Source: Pseudomonadota bacterium
GTDB taxonomy: Bacteria > Desulfobacterota > Desulfovibrionia > Desulfovibrionales > Desulfovibrionaceae
DNA: 43,859 nucleotides
Direction of reading: 5' to 3'
NCBI GenBank assembly: GCA_023417745.1
Contig: JAEZEM010000126.1
Location: 1-43,859, forward strand
Shown: positions 17,730 to 25,800 of the stretch, piece by piece
Layout: the number at the start of each line of letters is the position of its first letter
Position numbering within the stretch: the first letter of the stretch is position 1
The notes under the pieces: model-generated
Seen by the model: the letters and a program-made list of their open reading frames with translations, nothing else
Database searches by the model: none
Told to the model about the DNA's origin: nothing
Program-made: the position numbers and the translations under genes

Positions 17730-18740
17730 GATAGTAATCTTGTAATACCATATTGCAGACGTTTTTTTTGAAAAAATATGGACTCAATTAAAAAGAGAAA
17801 ATATTTTACATCATGTTCCTAGTGGACTTAGATGAAAGAGACTGAGGCTGGCATTTATGCCATCAAACGTGGCATTGAAAATAAGTTATTTATTTCTGCT
17901 CCTTGGTATCACGCAAAAGGGATGTTGCCGGATTAGTTGGCGCAATAATTCGGCAACTTTCTCTTTTGTTAGACAGAAATTAATACGTATATTATTGAAT
18001 GTGAATACGATCAGTGTGATTATCAAGAAATAACAAAAGTAAATATCTTTCTAGAAATAGTCGAGACATACTTTTCAAGATTTCAACATATTCGAATAAT
18101 CAAAACAAATATTTAGCGTAGTAAAATTGTCATGGGTGCCTTGCATTAAGTCGCAGGTCAAGTGTTGCTGATACTGCAAACAACAGATTCAACCTAAGAC
18201 TCTGTTACAATCAAAAACAAAAATGGCTCCAGGTCAAAACTGCTTGTCGGCTCCATCGAACGAGTAGTCTTGAGTCATATCTAAGCAATATGAAGCGATT
18301 CAGTTGCGAGAGGGATTGAGATTGAGAGGCTGGCCCGTATCCATTGGAAAATGGAGAGACTAAGGTGGCGCATATGATGAATGAGGTTTATGGCAAACTG
18401 AAATTTATTGGATTTAATCAATTCTGAAGACATAGGTAGGTGAAGTGTCTTCTGGTCATGTGTAAGCGATTAAGTATGGGACGGTTTCAAAGAACCGGGC
18501 TTAAGACCAAGGGAAGTCCTCTTTAAATGCTTTAAAGCAAAAACGTTGGAGTCGTTAGTCTTTAGAGAGGATGGCTGCGTGTCCGTAAGGGATACGGCAA
18601 GAGATGTGATATTTGTAGATTATTTGAAAGTTGAAATTGAGATGAGTGTCGTCGAGATTGTTTAATATATTGACTTCTGTGAAATATTGGTGGTCTTGAT
18701 CGGCAAAGCATTTCAGTAAGAACAAAAAACATCTCTTGCT

Positions 18741-18817
18741 ACAGCCGAATACGGGAAAACCGTCTGTTCGGTTGTGAAGGACGCTTGATTCGGTGACGAC
18801 TCATTCGATCCTGAAAC
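18741..18817 (+). ncRNA. Group II intron domain V/VI-like RNA, no intron-encoded protein
   Basis: ACAGCCGAA (18741-18749) pairs over 9 bp with TTCGGTTGT (18767-18775). It carries an AGC triad with the G-T wobble at the expected place, an inner ACGG/CCGT stem with a GAAAA loop, and an unpaired CTG on the 3' side. That is the domain V plan. It is followed by a weaker stem with an unpaired A at 18808, nine nt before GAAAC (ending 18817), as in domain VI with its branch point and an AY 3' end. Deviations are a five-base loop instead of a tetraloop and one mismatch. The 500 nt upstream is gene-free and could be domains I-IV; the 5' end is not determined. Confidence 0.5.
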
Positions 18818-18878
18818 TGCTGCCCTCCCTGGTGGTTTAGATCATCAGGGACGGCGGCAGGACTGCGTGAACATACTG

Positions 18879-18908
18879 GGACCTTGCCTTTGGGCGGGGT
18901 CCTTTTTT
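18879..18908 (+). terminator. Rho-independent terminator
   Basis: A 10-bp stem, GGACCTTGCC and GGCGGGGTCC with a TTTG loop, is followed by six T. It ends the transcript that would contain the intron-like RNA and shows that this gene-free stretch is transcribed on the plus strand. Confidence 0.8.
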
Positions 18909-19210
18909 CGTTTCAGAAAGTGAGCTGACCAACACCCCGTTTGCTGCTGGCCCAGTTCAGCCCCCCGGCCACTTCAAAACTGCCCTTATATACGCCCCGT
19001 CCTGAGCCGTTTTGGACTTGACCCATAGTTGCCCCTCCCCCGTGACCGAAAGCCCCAGAAATTTGATCCTGGGGCCAATTCACGTTTTGGCCCCTGGGAG
19101 ACCAAGCAGATTAAGCGCAAGATCAAGCAAATAGAAGCAAGTTACTAGTTATTTTGAAGAATCTTCGCCGAAATACAGAAATTATCAATCAAACATAAAA
19201 AGGAGCTTGT

Positions 19211-19588
19211 ATGAGCAAGAAGAACGATAGCACGGCTATGGATGTTCAGGAAGGTTCCGACAAGAAGAAGATTGAATCGAAGTACAATCCTTCGATGCTG
19301 CGAGAGTGCATTTTCAATGGTATGGACGCTTCAGCAATTCTGGCAAGGATGGGAATTAAACACCGCCAGACTCTGAAGCAATACGTCCTCAAGTTGATGA
19401 GCGATGATAAGACCTATTACGAGGTCAAGGGGCTTTACCTCAAGAACTCGCGGCGGCCCAAGGTGAACAACAAGATGGAATTGAAGATCTATCTGAAAAG
19501 TATTGATCTTCAAGGTCTGGTGGTGAACGACGGCGATGAATTCTCTGTGTTGGTCGAAGACGAAAAGATCATTTTGACGAAAGTCTAG
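19211..19588 (+). CDS. Small HTH protein with AbrB-like C-terminus (paralog of the gene at 11845)
   Basis: AAAGGAGC precedes the ATG. The 125-aa product starts with a charged tail, then an HTH-like part (LRECIFNGMDASAILARMG, then HRQTLKQYVLKL), a basic linker (KNSRRPKVNNK) and a beta-rich C-terminus, LKIYLKSIDLQGLVVNDGDEFSVLVEDEKIILTKV. The V-N-D-G-D-E-F-x-V pattern is that of AbrB/SpoVT swapped-hairpin or short beta-barrel domains. The same architecture and linker occur in the 118-aa protein at 11845. A terminator follows at 19607, so it is monocistronic. It probably regulates the replication or recombination genes that surround it. Confidence 0.65.
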   Translation: MSKKNDSTAMDVQEGSDKKKIESKYNPSMLRECIFNGMDASAILARMGIKHRQTLKQYVLKLMSDDKTYYEVKGLYLKNSRRPKVNNKMELKIYLKSIDLQGLVVNDGDEFSVLVEDEKIILTKV

Positions 19589-19606
19589 ATGGCTTTGAAC
19601 TTCAAC

Positions 19607-19638
19607 ATAGTCATGTCGAAAGGCATGGCTATTTTTTT
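19607..19638 (+). terminator. Rho-independent terminator of the small HTH gene
   Basis: The stem ATAGTCATG/CATGGCTAT (9 bp, one T-G pair) with an 8-nt loop is followed by seven T. It begins 18 bp after the stop codon. Confidence 0.8.
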
Positions 19639-19702
19639 AAGAATACGCGCAAGATTCTGTTTGTTTGTCTAAAATTATACAGAAATAACATTTATAAGGA
19701 AA

Positions 19703-19726
19703 GTACGTTTTTATCTATAAACGTAC
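19703..19726 (+). promoter_or_regulatory. Inverted repeat GTACGTTT/AAACGTAC upstream of the small recombinase
   Basis: Perfect 8-bp arms (19703-19710 and 19719-19726) are separated by 8 bp of AT-rich sequence. The geometry suits either a dimeric repressor site or a tyrosine-recombinase core with two arms and an 8-bp crossover region. It lies 137 bp before the recombinase gene at 19864. Confidence 0.45.
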
Positions 19727-19863
19727 ATTGGGGATTTTGAAATGGATTTCTGAAAGAAATTTATGCGGTTATCGCATGGTCCCTTGGAGGGCTTCCTTGA
19801 GGGGCTGATTTGAATGCACGATTTTCAACTCCCTGAAAGAAAAAAGGGAATTGGAGGGGAAAG

Positions 19864-20421
19864 ATGAAGGTAGAACCGATCATCGACCTGAAAAGTGTGA
19901 AGAGCATCAAGAAGATTCTTTCCGATGCTCCCCGCGACAAATTGCTTTTTGTCATGGGTGTCAATTCAGGTCTTCGCGTCCAAGACTTACTTGCCTTGAA
20001 AATAGGCGATGTCAAAGATGTGAAGATCGGTGCGCGCGTTACCTTGCGCGAAAAGAAGACGGGTAAGGAAAATGTCTTTGTGGTGAACAAGGAAATCAAA
20101 TTAGCACTCGATGCCTATTTGATAACAGTAAAGGATGACGATGACCATTTCCTGTTTAAAAGCAGAAAAGGACGGAATTATCCTCTCACAACCTATGCGG
20201 TGACGAAGTACATGAAGAAGTGGACTGAAGCCATTAACCTGAAAGGAAACTACGGCGCTCATTCACTTCGAAAAACATGGACTTATCACCAGCGAAAGAC
20301 GTTTGGTGTCTCATGGGAGGTTTTGGCGAAACGTTTAAATCATTCCAGCCCTTCGATTACTCGAAGGTACCTTGGAGTACAAGAGGAGGAAGTCGAAGAA
20401 ATATTGATGAATACCATATAA
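19864..20421 (+). CDS. Minimal tyrosine recombinase (catalytic domain only)
   Basis: The ATG follows GGAGGGGAAAG. The 185-aa protein consists only of the catalytic domain: Arg I in NSGLRVQDLL (34-43), a beta-hairpin Lys in REKKTGKE, H-x-x-R in HSLRKTW (about 133-139), a second His in LNHSS and the nucleophile Tyr in TRRYLGV (about 165-171). The N-terminal core-binding (SAM-like) domain of usual integrases is absent. Such short recombinases occur on phages and integrative elements. It stands 117 bp upstream of the full-length integrase in the same direction. A role in resolution, inversion or directing the larger integrase is possible. Confidence 0.85.
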   Translation: MKVEPIIDLKSVKSIKKILSDAPRDKLLFVMGVNSGLRVQDLLALKIGDVKDVKIGARVTLREKKTGKENVFVVNKEIKLALDAYLITVKDDDDHFLFKSRKGRNYPLTTYAVTKYMKKWTEAINLKGNYGAHSLRKTWTYHQRKTFGVSWEVLAKRLNHSSPSITRRYLGVQEEEVEEILMNTI

Positions 20422-20538
20422 CAGGTTTCTTCAAGGGGCTAGCAAGCCCTTTGATTTGCTTGTGGCCTATTTAGAAAACTTATTTTCTTGATATTTTTGA
20501 AAACTCAATAAATCGAATTAACTTTTCGGAGGAGTTCT

Positions 20539-21669
20539 ATGGGTGTTTATGACAGAGATGGACGCTGGATGGTCTTTTATCATGATGAAACAGGGAAAAG
20601 GCGAGACAAGTCATTCGGCCGGGGTGAAGAGGCTTATGCCCGGGCTGAAGCTTTCAATAAGGCTGTCAGTGATGCTAAAAAACAGGGTACGGCACCACCC
20701 CTGCCGCAGACTGATGTGATCAGTTCGCCAGCCCCCGCGCCAGTAAAAGTGATTGAAGAGATCACTTCCCCGGAGAAGATTGATCAGTCCGGCCAGGGGA
20801 TAACCTTCCGAGACCTTGCCGGGAAATACCTGGCTCACCTCAAGGTATCAGGCAGAACCGAGAACAATACCAAGAAGTTGGCGAAGATGATCGAAAACCA
20901 GTTCAATCCGATCATTGGCGACCGGGTGGTGAACTCAATGAACTACATTGACGACATGGTCCCGTTCATCCAGTTCTTCCAGGAGACCAACGGGAAGCAG
21001 AACCGCCCTCGGTCACAGCCGACAGTGAACCGCTACGGCGACTACGTCAACGCCATCTGCAATTTCGGCGTCACTACCGGGTTGACCGCGGTCAACCCTA
21101 TGAAGGGCAGGAAGAAGTCAAGAGAGAAGCCCAGAGACGTCCAATTGACCGTCGATGACGTCAAAAAGATCATGGACCACGCTGAACCGCATGTCAGGTG
21201 GGCCATGGAAGTTTGTTTCAGCCTGGGGACGCGTCCTGGTGAATCCGAACTTCTTGCCTTGAAGTGGGAGCACATCGATTTCGAGAAGGGCATAGCTAAA
21301 ATCTATGCCAGCAAGACAAGAACCTACAGATCAGTGCCGATCGCTTCAGCACTTCTTGGTAAGATGAAGGAAAAGAAGGCTGAATCGCAGTCTGGCTATG
21401 TGATCGAATGGCGTGGGCAGCCAATTGGCATGATCCGTAAAGGTTTTCGAAGAGCATGTGAGCGAGCTGGCATAACTTATCCTGTCAGAATGTATGACTT
21501 AAGGCATCTCTTTGCAACAACAATGCTGAGTAAGGGTGCTGACCTTGCTGCTGTGTCAAAGTTGTTAGGACATTCAATGATATCTACGACAACAAGTCAT
21601 TACTATCATTGTCTCGAAGGTGAGAAAGAACGGGCTGTAAGTTTGTTGCCTGAACTTGTGCAGAGCTGA
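20539..21669 (+). CDS. Tyrosine-type site-specific integrase
   Basis: The start is preceded by TTCGGAGGAG. The 376-aa protein has an N-terminal arm-binding region beginning MGVYDRDGRWMVFYHDETGK, a SAM-like core-binding domain (about 95-190) and a catalytic domain with Arg in LGTRPGESELL (about 230-240), H-x-x-R in YDLRHLFAT (about 320-328), LLGHSMISTT and a Tyr in SHYYHCLEG. N-terminal domains of this kind are frequent in integrases of genomic islands in this group of bacteria. It is the prime candidate for integration at the tRNA-Thr site. It lies about 7 kb from the right att repeat, so later insertions may have separated them. Confidence 0.9.
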   Translation: MGVYDRDGRWMVFYHDETGKRRDKSFGRGEEAYARAEAFNKAVSDAKKQGTAPPLPQTDVISSPAPAPVKVIEEITSPEKIDQSGQGITFRDLAGKYLAHLKVSGRTENNTKKLAKMIENQFNPIIGDRVVNSMNYIDDMVPFIQFFQETNGKQNRPRSQPTVNRYGDYVNAICNFGVTTGLTAVNPMKGRKKSREKPRDVQLTVDDVKKIMDHAEPHVRWAMEVCFSLGTRPGESELLALKWEHIDFEKGIAKIYASKTRTYRSVPIASALLGKMKEKKAESQSGYVIEWRGQPIGMIRKGFRRACERAGITYPVRMYDLRHLFATTMLSKGADLAAVSKLLGHSMISTTTSHYYHCLEGEKERAVSLLPELVQS

Positions 21670-21708
21670 AAATATATAAGCAGATCGAAATTTAGAGGGC
21701 CATTAAAA

Positions 21709-21798
21709 ATGATTGTGAATGATTGGTACAACGGCAATGGCTTGTCTGACTTTGCCGATGATGTGTCAGGCGTGTATGATAACGAAGAATACAGGTAG
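21709..21798 (+). CDS. Possible 29-aa micro-protein
   Basis: The ATG follows AGAGGGCC. The peptide is acidic (MIVNDWYNGNGLSDF...YDNEEYR). A second micro-frame with a similar site begins 10 nt later. Both fill the gap after the integrase gene. Support is limited to start signals and composition. Confidence 0.3.
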   Translation: MIVNDWYNGNGLSDFADDVSGVYDNEEYR

Positions 21799-21807
21799 AG
21801 GGTCAAA

Positions 21808-21891
21808 ATGAAGATTAAACAAATTGTTGGCGATTGTGATTTTAAGCATCTTATCAGAGACGCCGTCAAAGAATTAATGTCAGAAATTTGA
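21808..21891 (+). CDS. Possible 27-aa micro-protein
   Basis: The ATG follows AGAGGG, which overlaps the stop of the previous micro-frame, suggesting coupling. The peptide (MKIKQIVGDCDFKH...KELMSEI) is amphipathic with one Cys. Unrecognised. Confidence 0.3.
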   Translation: MKIKQIVGDCDFKHLIRDAVKELMSEI

Positions 21892-21989
21892 AAACATTAT
21901 TTGTTTTCGAGATTTCATATTTGCTCATGAATGAGTGGCGAGAGGTGTGCTTGCGCTATTTTACTAAAAAACCACAACAGGAGAACATT

Positions 21990-22379
21990 ATGAAAAAACC
22001 GATGAAGACCAAAGAGTGTATTTTATGTGGAGAAAAGTATACTCCGAGATGTGAAAAATCATATTTTTGCTTGCCGTGCTATTTGAATGACTATTTGCCA
22101 AATAACAAAGTATTCTGCATCGACGACTTTGAATGTGGCTCGTATAGTCTTATTAAGAAACGATATTATGAAAGATTTTGGGGAGCGCGCCCTGGGACTG
22201 AGGGTACAGTGAATCAGGAAGAATCAAGCAACGCCTCAGCGAAAGAAGTTACGGCTCAATCCACAGACAAGACAGAAAGTGATTGTTTCCGCGTCAAGTG
22301 CGAAAAAAGCGTTAGTCCAGAACACGCTCACAAACGCCTTGTGGATGCGATATGCAGCAAGATAACATACGTTCCGTAA
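21990..22379 (+). CDS. Small zinc-binding protein
   Basis: The ATG at 21990 follows AGGAGA; the longer frame from 21888 lacks such a site. The 129-aa product carries a four-cysteine zinc site, CILCGEKY...CEKSYFCLPC (residues about 9-30), followed by aromatic residues and a polar, Ser/Thr/Glu-rich middle. A C-terminal helix contains two more Cys. The finger resembles treble-clef or zinc-ribbon modules that bind nucleic acid or protein. A strong terminator follows immediately. Partner and function unknown. Confidence 0.6.
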   Translation: MKKPMKTKECILCGEKYTPRCEKSYFCLPCYLNDYLPNNKVFCIDDFECGSYSLIKKRYYERFWGARPGTEGTVNQEESSNASAKEVTAQSTDKTESDCFRVKCEKSVSPEHAHKRLVDAICSKITYVP

Positions 22380-22386
22380 AACAGTT

Positions 22387-22419
22387 GGCGAACATCTCAA
22401 GAGAGGTGTTCGCCTTTTT
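22387..22419 (+). terminator. Rho-independent terminator
   Basis: GGCGAACATCTC and GAGGTGTTCGCC pair over 12 bp (one T-G) with a 4-nt loop, followed by TTTTT. It starts 8 bp after the stop of the zinc-binding protein gene. Confidence 0.85.
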
Positions 22420-22819
22420 AAATTAAAACAAGCTGGGATCGCAAGATTCCACATGCACCATGCTCACACCCTGACGAGAAGGCTTTTCCCAATGGATTTA
22501 TCGCGGATACGGCTGTCGGAGTAGCGGGCCGTCTTCATGCAAAATCTCTTCGTCCGAGTTTACGAGAAAATTATACTTTTCAGAACAACCTTATTTCGGG
22601 GGGATTACCCTGACCTGGCAAAGAAAGGACTTGGCAGGCAAGTCATTGTGGTATATAGTTTGTTGGATGGGATGAAAAAGTCTCAAATTTGCTCCCGAGA
22701 GCAAGCGACAGCCAGGAAAAAAGTAGCCATAGCAATTTTTATTGCTGTCGTTTTTGAAAGACCGTTCAATTAAATGCTAAGCCGGAATACATTATTTCGT
22801 TATCAAGAGCGGGCAAATT
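22420..22819. other. Leader region of the giant ATPase/phosphoesterase operon
   Basis: There is no gene with a start signal. A small AGCAAT-TTTT-ATTGCT hairpin near 22731-22746 and AT-rich sequence up to 22819 probably include the operon's promoter and leader. The 78-codon frame at 22537 has no ribosome site and was left out. Confidence 0.35.
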
Positions 22820-25800
22820 ATGAGTGATGATGCTTTTGTGACTAGTTCAAATAAAATAAATTTGCCGAGAGCTTGGCTTGAGCTCGATAATATCATAAAG
22901 ATAGATGATATATATCAGAAGGCAAGAGACAATGCGAATGATTATATCGTTATAGATTTCTCTGACACTATTTGGAGTGATCCGCAACCATTGCTCATGC
23001 TGTCCAGTGCACTACCAGAATTGTCTCAGCTTACTGAAATTCAGATAAATTTAGGAACGATAGGTGATGAAGATCACGATATTTTTTTGAAGTTCCTCGC
23101 TACAGAAGGATTTCTCGAAGCATATGCTCAATGTGTCAACCGAATTTGTATTATACATGATCAAAATCCTCTGGTTTCGAACAACTATTCTGAAATTAAA
23201 AAAATTATAAGTCAAATTGCTCATATTCAACATTCGTACGGAAATCACTCGATGGTTTGTATCAAGACAAAAATAATTAATCTAGAAGGTTGTCATAGTC
23301 AAGACAATATCGTCGATGAAGTTGAAAGGTTAACAGATGAGGTTAGGGGGAATATTAGGGACTGTCAAGCTATTAAAAGTATTAATGCTCGGGACAAAAT
23401 TTTTCAAAAAATTCGAAAAATCATTTATGAAACCATGCTAAATACGTACAAGCATGCCTACAATTCCACGCGACGACCCTATAGTATTTATGCACGGATT
23501 AGATATCCAAGAGGCGTAAGCACTCCTCAGCCTAATAGTGTTATTTTGTATCAAGAAAATGAATGGGAACGCATTCCGACTTTGAATGAAAGTTTTAGAA
23601 GCGATTCTCTCAATTGGTTTGAATTGTATATCTCTGATGCCGGATGTGGTCTCATTGGTAATACAGACGGTGTGGCAAACAAATCAAATGCAAAGAATGA
23701 TGACTTGAAATTGTTTGTGCAACGTATGCTTGGAAATGATGTTGAATGTTTAAAAGTCGACGGTAATAAAAAAAGAGTTACAAGCCTAGCTACAGGTCTT
23801 CAGCAGATAAATCTAATGCTGGCTTTCGATGCCGATTATACAAGAATATTTACAAATAATGAATGGATTGGTGGGGTCAATACGTACAATCAAGAGACAT
23901 GTCAAACAAATATAGAAACAAAAAAAGTTTTTCCGTTTAAGTTTCGCAGAAATAATGCCGTTCAAAATTTAGTTCCAGGAACGTCGTATTGTTTTAGACT
24001 GAATATTAGAACTGAAGATATAAATTTTGACAAAGAAGTCTGGGTTACACCTGACTCATCCTTTAAAAAATATATATTAGATATGATAAATTGTCAATCA
24101 ATTTGTGAGTTTCATTTAAACTGGGACGTTGTTGATGCTTTGTTCGATAAGTCATGTGGGTGTCCCTCGATAAAGGAGAAAGAGTTTTCTCTCTCAGCAT
24201 CTCAAGATGGTGTTTTGTTAGTTCGCCCTCCGAGAAACTTTAATAAGCAACACCTCGAGTATTGGACAACACGATTTGCAGGAGATGTAGTCGAAAAATC
24301 AAGTTTACCATTTGAAAAATTAATCTTTTGTGATTTATCGCCTTTTTTGGCGATAATAACTTATTCATTGTTACAGCTACAAACATTCAACAAGACAAAC
24401 AAGAAAGATATTTACTTGATTTCGAGATCTTGGCAAGTTTCTGTTTTGACTAAGGGCGATGGTGAATCTTCTTTTTCAAATAATTATATTCTTGCAAAAT
24501 CATTTTATCATGCCATTATCAGTTCGCTTGGAACTTGTTATTTTTACAAAATAAGAGATCTTGACTCGGAAATAATTTCAAAAAATCTTAACAAATTTCA
24601 ATCTATAAGTGGCGCAATTGCGTGGAATGCTGATTCGATGGATAAAAAAATAATTACGCAATATATATCAATAGAAGATATTTTGGGAGATGTTTGCAAG
24701 CGATACATATGTTATAGGTCGCTACAGCGCATGCTGTATTTTGTTGGTGACGTAAATTTACTTTGCTGTGATGATTTGATTGATTCTCTATATCGAGAAC
24801 TTAAGTCGAGAAGGTTTTCAGGCAGGCATGGGAGTAACAATGTCGCAATTTCAAGTGTTATCCTGAGTTCGGAGACTTTAAAAAATTTTGCCGCTGAAAA
24901 TGATTTAAAAAGATTAATCTCGTTGTCCATATTTATCCACAAGGAGTATTCAATAACGAAGACCTGCCAAGACATTGATTTTTCCTGCTTGCATGTGATA
25001 TCTGCTCTGAACTGGCCTTTAAAAGAAGAATGCACTAGCCGTACAGAATTTCGTCGTATTTGTAATACGCCTTGTATTGTCAGAGTAGATCAAGAAAAAA
25101 GTATACTTTTTGAAGATGATGATATCCGGAATAAAAGCGATATGTATCATAGCTTTGAACAGCTTGATTGTTTACGAATCGGTCACTTCGTAAATCATAC
25201 TCGGCACGAAATTCTAGCGCTTAACACCGTTTCTGCATATCTTCGGTCTGCTGCAACATATACTGAATTAATAAAGTGGCTTTACTTGCAGATAAAAACA
25301 CTTTTATTCCTCGCTCCGAATACATTATTGATATTTCCATTGCATTATGCGACAGAGCGTATTTACAGAACATTGCAGGAGGATCAACAATTTAAAGACC
25401 TAATTAAGTCTCTGGCGTTAATCCATGTATCTTTTCAAAAGGAAAGCCGGTCTACGGTTCTAAAATTGACCCCTTCTTCGCAGGCCAAAATATTTGATGC
25501 TGTCAATAGCATTAAGAATATAAATTCAAAATTTAATGCCATTGTTTTTGACGATGATATTGTAGAAGGAAAATATATTTCAGAAATTTCGTTTTTTTTA
25601 AAATCGTTGGGAGCTAATAATATATATAGCATATGCCTTTTAGATCGCACAGGGTTTCCGATTTATGAACATGAGCGCAAAATATATACGTCAACACACA
25701 AGCGATACTGGAATTTCGACATCCCAACGATTGGGAGTAAAAATCATTGCATATTATGCGAAGCATTGAATAATGTTCTTCAGTTTTCTCGTATGGGATA

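Larger units (their letters stand above)
17730..19210. other. 1.5-kb gene-free region: possible origin, intron RNA, terminator
   Basis: There is no credible coding frame. Positions 17730-18150 are very AT-rich and lie directly after rep, where ColE2-type plasmids keep their origin. They include hairpins TGGCA-TTTA-TGCCA (17849-17862) and GTTGCCG/CGGCAAC (17924-17957). Positions 18200-18817 look like structured RNA ending in group II intron domain V/VI (listed separately). A long hairpin, CTGCTGCC...GGCGGCAG, follows, then a terminator at 18879-18908. Positions 18930-19110 are GC-rich and contain GGGGCCAA/TTGGCCCC (19071-19094), possibly insertion-sequence debris. Confidence 0.5.

Noticed and set aside
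18930..19070. Possible IS21-family terminus (repeated GGGTCAA-like words on the minus strand)
   Set aside because: Only loose resemblance; no transposase remnant or target duplication could be identified.
22537..22773. 78-codon plus-strand frame
   Set aside because: No start signal and no recognisable composition; more likely leader of the following operon.
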